A stretch of 64,000 nucleotides of DNA, from the NCBI RefSeq assembly GCF_003966955.1, contig NZ_AP019367.1, positions 1,302,001 to 1,366,000 of the forward strand, written 5' to 3'. Source of the stretch: Parolsenella catena (lineage in GTDB: Bacteria > Actinomycetota > Coriobacteriia > Coriobacteriales > Atopobiaceae). Positions 1-8,072 of the stretch are shown here, piece by piece. A program made the position numbers and the translations under genes. Under the pieces are notes generated by a model, which saw only the letters and a list, made by a program, of their open reading frames with translations, had not been told where the DNA came from and searched no databases. How positions within the stretch are numbered: the stretch's first letter is position 1; each line of letters starts with the position of its first letter.

Positions 1-348
1 GTCTGCGGACGTGGGCGCCACGGGCAGGCCCTGCGTGCGCTGGCGGCGGTCGATGACGCGGGTCTTGAACTTGCGCAGCTGGCGCGTGACCTTGTCAGAG
101 GCGATGTCGATCGCGGCGTACATGTCGGGGTCAGCGGACTCGACGCGCACCACGTTGTCACGCACGCGGACCGTGACCTCGCACACCGCAGCCTCGGGGT
201 TCGAGCGGTTCTTCTCGACGCGCAGGACGACGTCGCACGTCATTGGCTGAATGTCGAACACCTCGAGCGCTCCGCCGATCTTCTCGTCAACGTAGCTGCG
301 AAGGGCATCGGTGACCGTAACCTTGCGCCCAGAAACCTTGATATCCAT
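1..348 (-). CDS. hpf: Ribosome hibernation-promoting factor (HPF/RaiA family), 5' part
   Basis: The 116 codons read from ATG at 348 to the window edge begin MDIKVSGRKVTVTDALRSYV and continue with a beta-alpha-beta-beta-beta-alpha pattern typical of the S30AE/YfiA fold, including the charged helix around DIASDKVTRQLRKFKTR. HPF binds the 30S subunit in slow growth, blocks the mRNA/tRNA channel and, in the long form, promotes 100S dimers. The reading frame is still open at base 1, just past the N-terminal domain, in a basic linker (DRRQRTQGLPVAPTS). A long-form HPF with a C-terminal dimerisation domain is therefore likely but not visible. A purine-rich AGGCACGA stretch precedes the ATG. The upstream neighbour on the same strand is the solute-binding lipoprotein, about 190 bases away. 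Confidence 0.9.
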   Translation of the reverse strand, partial: MDIKVSGRKVTVTDALRSYVDEKIGGALEVFDIQPMTCDVVLRVEKNRSNPEAAVCEVTVRVRDNVVRVESADPDMYAAIDIASDKVTRQLRKFKTRVIDRRQRTQGLPVAPTSAD

Positions 349-542
349 TCGTGCCTCCAACCGTCGTGCCCAACACGCCCTTGCTGGAGCGGCCGCTCGC
401 GGATCCTTTGCCTCGCGGGGCGGCTTCCCCTGTACTGCACTGGTACCCAAACCCCGTCCCTCGCGTCATGGGAATCGAGAATAACCAGTTACCGATTCAC
501 CCCTTCCATTCCGGGACGAATCGGCTCCGGGCAAGGGAAACG

Positions 543-1538
543 CTAGCCGGCGATGTCGGCGGCGTTCGTGCCGGCCGTCGAGCCGTCCTGGACGCCCGAG
601 GCCGCGCCCTCCACCTCGGTGGTGTCAGACGTTGCCCCCTCGACCGTTCCCGCGGAGACCTCGATGCCCGAGACCTGCGAGGCGTCACCGAGCGGGGTGA
701 GGCCGCCCAGCCATCTCGAGCGGACGACGTCGCTCACGCCGTCGGACGTGACCTTGTCGACGGCGGCCTTCACGGCCGACTGCAGCTCCGTGTTCGTGGC
801 GGCGACGCCTACGCCAACGGACTGCGGCACGTTAAGGGAGCCGCAGAAGGCGATGTCACCGTAGCCTGCCTGCAGGTAGGCCCCGGAGAAGGCGTCGCAC
901 AGCACGTAGTCGACGATCCCCTGCTCGAGAGCGTCGAACGCATCGTTGAGGTTCTCGAAGGACTCCTGCCTGGCCTCGAGGTCGCTGCGCTTGAGCAGCT
1001 GCTGGGAGGCGGAGCCGTCCTGAACGCCGATGGTCTTGCCGACGAGGTCCTCCTTGGCCGCGACCTGCTCGGAGCCCTTGTGGAAGAACCCCACGGCATC
1101 CTCCGCGTAGGCACCCACGACCGTGACGCCGCCCGTGCTGGAGGCGCTTGCGCCCATGACGACGTCGCACGTCTGGCCAAGGGCCTGCGAGGCGTTCGAG
1201 ACGCTCACGAACTCGACCTGAAGCCCGAGCTCGTCGGCGACGGCGCAGGCCATGTCGATGTCATAGCCCTGCATCGACCCATCGTGGGACGTGAGGCACC
1301 TCGGTGCGCTCGCCGAGGTGTCGAGGCCCACGGTGAGCGTGCCGCCCTTGATGATGGTGGGCGCCGAGAGCTGCGGCTGGACGGCGGCCGCCTGCTTGGC
1401 GCGCGCCTCGGCCACGCTGGGGGTGCCGAACGTCTGCTGGAGCGCCGAAACGGGGTTCGAGCAGCCGGCGAGCGAGACGGCCGCCGCCGCGGAGAGGAGT
1501 GCGACGCCACAGCGTCCGAGCGTCTTGTTGCGTGTCAT
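543..1538 (-). CDS. Amino acid ABC transporter substrate-binding lipoprotein
   Basis: 331 aa. The start is the ATG at 1538, behind a GAGGAG ribosome site; the frame is open further upstream but that part has no signal peptide at its end. The N-terminus (MTRNKTLGRCGVALLSAAAA) is a lipoprotein signal with the lipobox VSLAGC, so the mature protein should be membrane-anchored outside the cell. The body has the SBP_bac_3 hallmarks: GGTLTVGLDTSASAP at the start of lobe 1, MQGYDIDMACAVADELG, VGKTIGVQDGSAS opening lobe 2, and a C-terminal helix region ending near SRWLGGL. These proteins capture polar amino acids for an importer, but no permease or ATPase gene is adjacent, so it is an orphan here. A Ser/Thr/Gly-rich tail of about 50 residues is unusual. 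The substrate is not deducible. Confidence 0.85.
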   Translation of the reverse strand: MTRNKTLGRCGVALLSAAAAVSLAGCSNPVSALQQTFGTPSVAEARAKQAAAVQPQLSAPTIIKGGTLTVGLDTSASAPRCLTSHDGSMQGYDIDMACAVADELGLQVEFVSVSNASQALGQTCDVVMGASASSTGGVTVVGAYAEDAVGFFHKGSEQVAAKEDLVGKTIGVQDGSASQQLLKRSDLEARQESFENLNDAFDALEQGIVDYVLCDAFSGAYLQAGYGDIAFCGSLNVPQSVGVGVAATNTELQSAVKAAVDKVTSDGVSDVVRSRWLGGLTPLGDASQVSGIEVSAGTVEGATSDTTEVEGAASGVQDGSTAGTNAADIAG

Positions 1539-2049
1539 CGAGTCTCCTCGCCTTTTTTTCGATTCGGGCGCCCACGCGCCCGTCGAGGCCCTCCGGGGAG
1601 CGCCTTGCCTTCGGTGTGTCTCGTTCAGCTGACCTGGTATTTGACCCCACACTCGCGCACGGGGACGGTCGCAGCACTCCGCCGCGGCGGCGCCACTACT
1701 GGCCCTCTCGCCCGCGGGGCCTTTTGCCCCTGGCTGAACGGACGGTGCGGCTTACTTCTAGGACGAGCCATGCTCGCTCGGACGCGCACGCCCGAACTTA
1801 CGTGGATCCCTTGGCCCTCGTCTGGCATGGACTTGGGGAGGCTGTTGGCATAGCCAACGAGGTGGGCGCACGGATGCGGCGTCTTTGCCGCGCACGCGAA
1901 CTCGCCTCACCACCCCGCAACCACAGACCTGAATGAGACCTTCCGATTATAGCAGCTCTTTGATGTTGAGCTTATGTAGCAGCGATGATGCGCCCCCTGT
2001 GCCCGTCGGCGAGCGCGGACGAATGGGCGTTTGGCACCCTTGGGCCGCC
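1539..2049. other. 511-base gap with strong potential RNA structure, no gene recognised
   Basis: No protein-like frame is convincing here. The stretch is rich in inverted repeats: a perfect 8-base pair of arms at 1622-1629 (CGTTCAGC) and 1733-1740 (GCTGAACG) closes a 119-base segment, inside which lies a GGGGC/GCCCC hairpin at 1716-1730. Further dyads occur near 1758-1775 and around GTTGGCATAGCCAAC at 1844-1858. It could be a long leader of the lipoprotein gene or an independent structured RNA. I looked for signatures of tmRNA (tag codons, TCCACCA end), RNase P RNA (GAGGAAAGTCC) and SRP RNA (GGAAGGAAGCAGC) and did not find them on either strand. Confidence 0.35.
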
Positions 2050-2850
2050 TCACCAGGTTCGGGCAAGGGCGCAGGCCGTGACGCTCTCGGCGCCGTGGGC
2101 GAGAAGGTCGCGGGCACAGGCGCGAACCGAGGCGCCCGTCGTCACGACGTCGTCAACGAGCAGAAGCGAGCAGCCCGTGACGTCACCCACGACGCGCGTG
2201 GAGGACGCCGCGTTCGCAAGGCGCTCCTCGCGGCCGAGCCTTCGCTGGTCTCGCGCCTCGGGGCGGGCGAGAACGTCGGCAAGCGGCAGGCCCAGCATGC
2301 CGGAAAGCGAGCGCGAGACGCCCTCCATGTGGTCGAAGCCGCGCCGCGCGTAGGCGGCCGGCGTCGCGGGAACGAAGCACACGGCATCGAGCTCGGACGC
2401 GTCAAAGCGAGCCGCGCCGTCGGCGGCCGGCCACGCGGACGCCTCGTCGAGCGCCACGGCCATGGCCGCGGCGAGGACGGGCGCAAGCCTGCGCTCCCCC
2501 GCGTCCTTGTACGAGAGCACGAGCGAGCGTCCCACGCCCTCGAGCGGCAGCGCGCACACGCAGGCGCGCGTCTCCCACAGCTCGCCTCGCGAGGCGCCGC
2601 ACTCGGTGCACGAGACCCACCCGAACGGGGCGCCGCAGTTGGGACAGGCCCATCGCTGGGAGAACCACGGCAGGTGGCTGCGACACGTCTCGCACAGAAG
2701 CTCGCCGGGGGCGTCGCACAGCACGCAGCGCGTGGGCCACGCGAGCTCCGCCGCGGCGGCGGCCACGCGCGAGGCAAGCGACCAGACGCCCCCGGGAGCA
2801 GACAGGCCCGCCCCGGTTGGCCCGTCCTTTGGCTCATTGGCAATAGGCAC
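2050..2850 (-). CDS. comF: ComF family phosphoribosyltransferase-like protein
   Basis: 266 aa from a GTG at 2850, chosen because GGAGGGG lies 6 bases upstream; the frame is open to a TTG at 2940 but that has no ribosome site. The N-terminus carries ComF zinc-finger cysteines (CVLCDAPGELLCETC, then CPNCG and CTECG). The C-terminus has the type I phosphoribosyltransferase loop LLLVDDVVTTGASV followed by ACALARTW. In naturally competent bacteria ComF helps single-stranded DNA entry with ComFA; the biochemical activity is unclear. Here it is the last gene of a metG-rsmA-tatD-ddl-comF run, without comFA beside it. The ribosome site is buried in a stable hairpin (2855-2887), so translation may be conditional. 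Confidence 0.85.
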   Translation of the reverse strand: MPIANEPKDGPTGAGLSAPGGVWSLASRVAAAAAELAWPTRCVLCDAPGELLCETCRSHLPWFSQRWACPNCGAPFGWVSCTECGASRGELWETRACVCALPLEGVGRSLVLSYKDAGERRLAPVLAAAMAVALDEASAWPAADGAARFDASELDAVCFVPATPAAYARRGFDHMEGVSRSLSGMLGLPLADVLARPEARDQRRLGREERLANAASSTRVVGDVTGCSLLLVDDVVTTGASVRACARDLLAHGAESVTACALARTW

Positions 2851-2854
2851 AGAA

Positions 2855-2911
2855 ATCCCCTCCACGCCACGAGGGCGCGAAGGGGATGGTCGCTCGATTG
2901 ATGCGATTCTA
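2855..2911 (-). promoter_or_regulatory. Possible promoter and RBS-sequestering hairpin before comF
   Basis: On the minus strand a TAGAAT hexamer (2906-2911) is followed by a near-perfect hairpin. Its arms ATCCCCT (2881-2887) and AGGGGAT (2855-2861) are extended inwards by seven more pairs, including G-U, around a CTCGT loop. The 3' arm contains the GGAGGGG ribosome site of the GTG start at 2850. A structure of this sort would hide the site unless it is opened by translation, a ligand or a protein. No good -35 box is present at normal spacing, so the promoter part is weak. Confidence 0.45.
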
Positions 2912-2966
2912 GCGGCACCGGCACCCGGCCGGCAAAGCAAGCCCGCAAGCGGACCGGCAGATGACC

Positions 2967-4052
2967 CTAGCGGTCCTGTCCGGCGGCAGCGGTGCGGATG
3001 AGGCCGTCAAGCACGTCGGCGAGGGCTCGGCCGGACGCCTTCATCATCTCGGGGAAGCGCGAGTAGCGCGTGAGGCCCGGAATCGTGTTGACCTCGTTGA
3101 GCACGACCTCGCCCGCGGGCGTCACGAACAGGTCCACGCGCGCGAAGCCCGAGCAGCACAGCGCGCGATACACCGCGAAGCCCGTCTCGCGCACGCAGGC
3201 CATCTCGTCGTCGGAGATCTGGGCGGGGCAGCGCAGCGAGGAGTTCTTGGAGCTCGCGGCGGCACCGGCCGTCTGGTCCTGGTGGATGTGGAAGAAGCCG
3301 CCGTCGGTCACGACCGTCTCGTCCACGACGCCCATCTCAAGCTTGCCGGACGCATCGCCCGTGATGGCGCAGCCCACCTCGGTGCCCTCGATGGCCTCCT
3401 CCACGGAGACCTTGGGATCGAGCGCGAAGGCCACCTCGAGGGCATGGGCCATCTCGGAGGCGTCGGCGACCTTGGAGACGCCGTAGGAGGAGCCGCCGCG
3501 CGTGGGCTTCACGAACACGGGGTAGCCGCCGCAGGCCTCAACGGCCGCACGCATGTCCGCCTCGGTGGCACCGCGGTAGAGCACCTCGCACTTGGGCACG
3601 CGGATGCCAGAGGCCGCGGCCAGGCGGTGCGAGGCGTCCTTGTCCATGCACACGGCGCTCGACAGCACGCCGCAGCCCACGTAGGGCACGCCCGCGCTCT
3701 CGAGCAGGGCCTGCGTGATGCCGTCCTCGCCGCCCTGGCCGTGAAGCACGGGAAGCGCCACGTCCACGGCGATGCGGCAGAGCGTGCCGTCGGCCTCGTG
3801 GCGGAACAGGCCATCTCCCGGCACGACGACGACGGGGCACACGTCATGGGAGGCCCAGGCGTCGCCCTCGCGGACGTCGGCTGCGTCACCGGTGTAGTTG
3901 AGCCACGTTCCCTCGCGCGTGATGCCGATGAGCGCGAGGTCGTAGCCGCGACCGTCGAGCTCGGAGAGGACGTTGGTGGCGGAGCGCAGCGAGATGTCGT
4001 GCTCGCTCGAGGTGCCGCCGAACAGGATGGCGACGCGTAGGTTGTTGCTCAT
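2967..4052 (-). CDS. ddl: D-alanine--D-X ligase of the Van type (D-Ala--D-Ala/D-Lac ligase family)
   Basis: 361 aa from ATG at 4052 with GGGAG upstream. ATP-grasp ligase that joins D-Ala to a second D-residue for the peptidoglycan stem. The motifs are AILFGGTSSEHDISLRSA at the N-terminus, LPVLHGQGGEDG, VCMDKDASHRLAA, FVKPTRGGSSYGVSKV, EVGCAI and the metal/phosphate end VVLNEVNTIPGLT...SRFPEMM. These resemble VanA/VanB/VanG more than ordinary Ddl. In the omega loop the usual Tyr/Lys pair of D-Ala-D-Ala ligases is replaced by GGFFHIHQDQ (residues 251-260); His257 aligns with VanA His244, which selects D-lactate. No vanH or vanX is present in the window. It sits 97 bases downstream of tatD in a housekeeping run. 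Family certain; second substrate inferred. Confidence 0.9.
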   Translation of the reverse strand: MSNNLRVAILFGGTSSEHDISLRSATNVLSELDGRGYDLALIGITREGTWLNYTGDAADVREGDAWASHDVCPVVVVPGDGLFRHEADGTLCRIAVDVALPVLHGQGGEDGITQALLESAGVPYVGCGVLSSAVCMDKDASHRLAAASGIRVPKCEVLYRGATEADMRAAVEACGGYPVFVKPTRGGSSYGVSKVADASEMAHALEVAFALDPKVSVEEAIEGTEVGCAITGDASGKLEMGVVDETVVTDGGFFHIHQDQTAGAAASSKNSSLRCPAQISDDEMACVRETGFAVYRALCCSGFARVDLFVTPAGEVVLNEVNTIPGLTRYSRFPEMMKASGRALADVLDGLIRTAAAGQDR

Positions 4053-4149
4053 GGGTGCTCCCATCGTGTGCATGCGTTTGGTCAACCGATTTATCGTAGC
4101 AGCCCACGCGGTCGCGGGCGCCATCCTCTTCCGCAGCCGGCGAGCGCGC

Positions 4150-5199
4150 CTACAGCGAGAAGAGGCGGCGGGCGTTGTTCCAGAGGGAGGCGTAGGTCTC
4201 GTCAGGCGTCGACACGCCGGCCTCGTCGCGGACGTCGGCCAGGCAGCGGGCCGTGAAGGCCACCATGGCCGGCTCGCACTCCTCGCCCCGCACGGGGACG
4301 GGGGCCATGTAGGGGCTGTCCGTCTCGGTCACGATCTGGGCAAGCGGGCACGCCGCCGCGGCGTCGCGAATGTCATCGCTCTTGTTGAACGTGGCGGCAC
4401 CGCCGAATGCCACGGTGCAGCCGAGCTCCACGAACGGCGAGAGGACCTCGGGCCCGGACGTGAAGCAGTGGACGTCGCAGCCCGCGGGCGGCACGCCCAC
4501 CTCGGCGAGCAGCGCCGCGGCCTGGGCATGGGCCGTGGCGTGCGCGTCGTCCGCGGCGTCGCGGATGTGCAGCTCCACGGGAAGGCCGAGCTCGTGGGCC
4601 ATGAGCAGCTGGCGACGGAACACGTCGAGCTGGCAGTCTGGCTCCACCTCGTTGTAGGGGCCGTAGTCCAGGCCTATCTCGCCCACGCCCACGCAGCGCT
4701 CGGCGCTAAGCAGCTCGCGCATGCGCGCCTCGCACGCCTCGTTGAACGCAGGCGCGCCGTACGGATGGACGCCCGCAACAAAGCGCAGGTCAAGCGGCAT
4801 GTCAGGCGTGGCGCCGCCCAGCAGCTCCCACCCGGAGAACTCGGGCGGCACAAGGCCCGCCTCGGCAAACTCGCCGAGAAGCTCGCCGGCGATCCGGTGC
4901 GCCTCGTCCAAGAATGCGATGAGCTCGGCCGGGGTGCGGGACGGCATGTCGTCCGTGGGGTCGAGCCCGCAGTCCCCCACCGGGTCGATGGGCACCACGA
5001 GCAGCCGCACGCCGGCAATCGCCGCACGCGCCACGGCAAGCGCCGGGTCATGGCTGCGCAGCACCGTGAGGTGGCCGTGCGTGTCGGCAAGCGGCGCGAG
5101 CGGCGGCGGGCAGGGGCGCGCCTTGCCCTTCTTGGTGTGGAACAGCTCGCCGTCCTCGAGCGTGAGGGCATCCGCGATGAGCTGCGTGGCGTGACTCAC
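4150..5199 (-). CDS. tatD: TatD family metal-dependent hydrolase
   Basis: 349 aa from a GTG at 5199 that overlaps the rsmA stop by four bases (GTGA), implying translational coupling. TIM-barrel metallohydrolase: N-terminal HxH in LADTHGHLTV, then VAGVHPYG, CVGVGEIGLDYG, LPVELHIRDA, CDVHCFTSG and the catalytic ETDSPYMAP near the C-terminus. TatD enzymes act as 3'-5' DNA/RNA exonucleases in repair. The protein is about 80 residues longer than the common 260-aa form: there is a 24-residue N-terminal lead and an insertion of roughly 50 residues after the first metal site (around DPVGDCGLDPTDD, with PSRTPAELIAFLDEAHR), seen in actinobacterial members. It is followed by ddl. Confidence 0.9.
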   Translation of the reverse strand: MSHATQLIADALTLEDGELFHTKKGKARPCPPPLAPLADTHGHLTVLRSHDPALAVARAAIAGVRLLVVPIDPVGDCGLDPTDDMPSRTPAELIAFLDEAHRIAGELLGEFAEAGLVPPEFSGWELLGGATPDMPLDLRFVAGVHPYGAPAFNEACEARMRELLSAERCVGVGEIGLDYGPYNEVEPDCQLDVFRRQLLMAHELGLPVELHIRDAADDAHATAHAQAAALLAEVGVPPAGCDVHCFTSGPEVLSPFVELGCTVAFGGAATFNKSDDIRDAAAACPLAQIVTETDSPYMAPVPVRGEECEPAMVAFTARCLADVRDEAGVSTPDETYASLWNNARRLFSL

Positions 5200-6149
5200 T
5201 TCCCGGCACCTCCCGCGCTGAAGCGCACGGGCAGGTCTGCCGGGATGGCCTCGGCGGCGGCGAGCGCGGAGGCAAGGCGGACGAAGTCCTCGCAGGCAAG
5301 CGTCTCGGCGCGCGCCGTGGGCGAGACGTCCGCGGCCACAAACGCCTCGTCGAGCGCGGCCTTCTCGAAGCCGCGGGCGGCCATGGAGTTGCGGATCGTC
5401 TTGCGGCGCTGGGCGAACGCGGCGTCGGTCACGGCGGCCGTGGCGGCAAGGCGCTCGGGCCCAAGCGCGGCGCCCGTCTCGGGATCGGCCACGCTCGCGC
5501 GCTCGATGCGCACGACGGCCGAGTTCACATGGGGCGCGGGCATGAAGCACGTGGGCGGCACCTCAAAGCGGCCCGTCACGCGGCCATAGAGGTTGAGCTT
5601 GGCCGTGTAGGCGCCGTAGGCCTTGGAGCCGGGCGCGGCGCAGATGCGGTCTGCGACCTCGGCCTGCACCATGACCACGGCCGCCGCCAGCGAGGGGTGC
5701 TCGGCCAGGTACTTGAGGATGATCGTGGCCGCGACGTTGTAGGGCAGGTTGGCCACGAGGATGTTGGGCTCAACGCGAATCTTCGCGTCTCCCTCCCCCA
5801 CACCGGCGGCGCACACGCTCTCCCAGCTCACCTTGAGGGCGTCGCCCATGACGTAGGCAAACGAGGGGAACTCGTGCGCGAGGTCTGCGAGCACGGGCTC
5901 GAGCGTGTGGTCGGCCTCGATGGAGACAACCGAGCCCGCGTGCGGCAGCATGCCAAGCGTGAGGGTGCCGATGCCGGGGCCCACCTCCACGACGTGGCTG
6001 TCCTCGTCCAGGCGAGCCAGGTCGAGAATGCGGGCGATGACGTGATCGTCCACGAGGAAGTTCTGGCCCAGGCGGTGCTTCGTGGCCAGGCCAAAGCGCT
6101 CGAGCATCTCGCGCGTGGCGGTTGGGTTTGCGAGGGGCGACGCGGGCAT
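5196..6149 (-). CDS. rsmA: 16S rRNA (adenine(1518)-N6/adenine(1519)-N6)-dimethyltransferase
   Basis: 317 aa from ATG at 6149, preceded by AAAGGAGCCAC. The enzyme transfers four methyl groups from SAM to A1518 and A1519 in helix 45 late in 30S assembly; loss gives kasugamycin resistance. Family motifs in order: HRLGQNFLVDDHVI (KsgA signature), VVEVGPGIGTLTLGML (SAM loop), VVSIEADHTL, the catalytic ILVANLPYNVAATIIL, VQAEVADRI, and the C-terminal RRKTIRNSM. The length is normal, and the gene overlaps tatD downstream. A perfect palindrome (6182-6210) lies just upstream, between metG and this gene, and could reduce read-through. Confidence 0.95.
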   Translation of the reverse strand: MPASPLANPTATREMLERFGLATKHRLGQNFLVDDHVIARILDLARLDEDSHVVEVGPGIGTLTLGMLPHAGSVVSIEADHTLEPVLADLAHEFPSFAYVMGDALKVSWESVCAAGVGEGDAKIRVEPNILVANLPYNVAATIILKYLAEHPSLAAAVVMVQAEVADRICAAPGSKAYGAYTAKLNLYGRVTGRFEVPPTCFMPAPHVNSAVVRIERASVADPETGAALGPERLAATAAVTDAAFAQRRKTIRNSMAARGFEKAALDEAFVAADVSPTARAETLACEDFVRLASALAAAEAIPADLPVRFSAGGAGK

Positions 6150-6181
6150 GTGGCTCCTTTCGATACTCGCGATACGAAGGC

Positions 6182-6210
6182 GTCCCAAAGGGGTCTGACC
6201 CCTTTGGGAC
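6182..6210. repeat. Perfect palindrome, AAAGGGG-type short interspersed repeat
   Basis: Twelve-base arms GTCCCAAAGGGG and CCCCTTTGGGAC surround TCTGA, with no T-run on either side. It sits between metG and rsmA. The same CCAAAGGGG/CCCCTTTGG core recurs at 18878-18997, and a related AAAAGGGAC/GTCCCTTTT palindrome at 15486-15511. It is therefore a member of a dispersed palindromic family and not a normal terminator, although it may fold in RNA and dampen read-through. A degraded second copy (GGGGCACGCCTTTGGGACGC) follows at about 6254-6273, next to the metG stop. Confidence 0.75.
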
Positions 6211-6272
6211 GTGAGACGTGGGATACGCCGTGCCCATAGGCCTTTGACACCTTGGGGCACGCCTTTGGGACG

Positions 6273-7883
6273 CTAGTTCTTCTTGGCCTCGAGGCGGGGG
6301 AACAGCGGGTCGCCCTTCTCGACGGGCTTGTTGCCCTCAAAGCGGCCCCACGCGCACATGGCGGCGAGGTCGTCGGTGCCGGTCTCGGCCTCGCAGGCGA
6401 TGCGGCGCAGTGCCTCGGCGCTCGTCTGGGGCATGAACGGGGCGAGCAGGTGAGCGGAGATGCGGATGGCCTCGAGCAGGTTGTAGATCACGAAGGCGAG
6501 CTCGTCGGCCTTCTCGGGATTCTTGGCGAGTGCCCAGGGCTCGGAGTCCTCGATGTAATGGTTGGCGGCGTGGATGAGCTCCATGGCCTCGTCCTTGGCG
6601 CCGGTGTAGTCGAGCACCTCCATGCGCGCGGAGTAGCGCGCAAAGATGCCCTCGGCCGCGTCTGCCAGCGGGTTTGCGAACGCGTGGGCGTCTGCGGGAC
6701 GTGCCGGGGAGCCGCCGTCGAAGTACTTCATGCTCATGTTCACCGAGCGGCTGATGAGGTTGCCCCAGCTGTTGGCGAGGTCGGCGTTGTAGACCTGCTC
6801 CATGCGCTCGAAGCTGATGGCGCCGTCCATGCCGGGCGTGACGTCGGTCATGAAGTAGTAGCGGTAGCCCTCGACGCCGAGAAGGTCGATGACGTCGGCC
6901 GGCGCGATGGCGTTGCCGCGGCTCTTGCTCATCTTCTCCGCGGCGCCCGTCTCGGCGTTGCGCACGGTGAGGAAACCGTGGGCAAAGACGTGCTCGGGCA
7001 GGGCCTCGCCGATGGCCATGAGCATGGCCGGCCAGATGACGCAGTGGAAGCGGATGATGTCCTTGCCCACGATGTGGAGGTTGGCGGGCCAGCGGTAGGC
7101 GAGCTCGGCGGCGGCCTCGGGCGTGTCGACGCCGTAGCCCACGGCCGTCATGTAGTTGAGCAGGGCGTCGAACCACACGTAGGTGACGTGGCCGTCGTCG
7201 AAGGGCACGGGGATGCCCCAGTCAAAGCTCGTGCGCGAGACGGACAGGTCGTTCAGGCCGCCTTCGACGAAGGAGCGCACCTCGTTCATGCGGAAGTCCG
7301 GCTGGACGAAGTCGGGGTGCTCGTCATAGAGCTTGAGGAGCCTGTCCTGGAACGCGGAGAGCTTGAAGAAGTAGCTCTCCTCCTTCACGCGCTCGAGCGG
7401 GCGGTGGCAGTCGGGGCAGAGGTGGGCACCGGGCGTGCCGTTCTCCTCGTCACCCTTCTCGACCTGGGTCTCGGTGAAGTAGGTCTCGTCGGGCACGCAG
7501 TACCAGCCGTCGTAGCTGCCCTTATAGAGATAGCCGGACTCCTTCATGCGCTCCCAGAGGTACTGCACGGCCTTGTACTGGCGCGGCTCGGTGGTGCGGA
7601 TGAAGTCGTCGTTGGAAATCTCGAGCTTCTTCCAGAGGTCCTTGAAGTGCGGGGCCTGGGAGTCGGTCCACTCCTGCGGCGTCATGCCGTGCTTGGCAGC
7701 GGCCTCGGCGACCTTCTCGCCGTGCTCGTCCATGCCGGTGAGGAACTTGACGTTGTAGCCGGCGGCGCGACGGTAGCGCGCCTGGACGTCGGCGAGGATG
7801 GTTGAGTACGCGGTGCCCAGGTGTGGGTCGGCGTTGACGTAGTAGATGGGGGTGGTGACGAAGTACGAGGGCTTGTCTGCCAT
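6273..7883 (-). CDS. metG: Methionyl-tRNA synthetase
   Basis: 536 aa from ATG at 7883 with AAGAGG upstream. Class I synthetase that charges initiator and elongator tRNA-Met. The nucleotide-binding HIGH-type motif is YYVNADPHLGTAYST, the KMSKS loop is AAEKMSKSRGN, and VTYVWFDALLNYMTAVG and NLHIVGKDIIRFHCVIWPA mark the active-site region. The zinc knuckle is reduced: a CPDCHRPL pair is kept, but where the usual first Cys pair stands the protein has YCVPDETYF. It lacks the C-terminal tRNA-binding (EMAP) extension, so it is the short form. First gene of the minus-strand run leading to comF; a direct neighbour upstream is the divergent kinase operon. Confidence 0.95.
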   Translation of the reverse strand: MADKPSYFVTTPIYYVNADPHLGTAYSTILADVQARYRRAAGYNVKFLTGMDEHGEKVAEAAAKHGMTPQEWTDSQAPHFKDLWKKLEISNDDFIRTTEPRQYKAVQYLWERMKESGYLYKGSYDGWYCVPDETYFTETQVEKGDEENGTPGAHLCPDCHRPLERVKEESYFFKLSAFQDRLLKLYDEHPDFVQPDFRMNEVRSFVEGGLNDLSVSRTSFDWGIPVPFDDGHVTYVWFDALLNYMTAVGYGVDTPEAAAELAYRWPANLHIVGKDIIRFHCVIWPAMLMAIGEALPEHVFAHGFLTVRNAETGAAEKMSKSRGNAIAPADVIDLLGVEGYRYYFMTDVTPGMDGAISFERMEQVYNADLANSWGNLISRSVNMSMKYFDGGSPARPADAHAFANPLADAAEGIFARYSARMEVLDYTGAKDEAMELIHAANHYIEDSEPWALAKNPEKADELAFVIYNLLEAIRISAHLLAPFMPQTSAEALRRIACEAETGTDDLAAMCAWGRFEGNKPVEKGDPLFPRLEAKKN

Positions 7884-8072
7884 ATGTGGAACCTCTTCTT
7901 GGGACGTGCGTCGGCAAATGGGCCGGCCGCAGGCGAATGAGCCGCGTGACATTGTATCGCGAGGGCGCCGTCGCGCGGCCCGAGAGCGTAAGGCTGCTCG
8001 CGGCCAATGGGGGGGGAGGGCATCTGAGCGTCCTCTCGTCTGAACGAGCAGCGACTGGGAGCCCTCCCCCTC

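Noticed and set aside
1539-2049. tmRNA, RNase P RNA or SRP RNA
   Set aside because: The diagnostic core sequences are missing on both strands. Only a generic structured region can be claimed.
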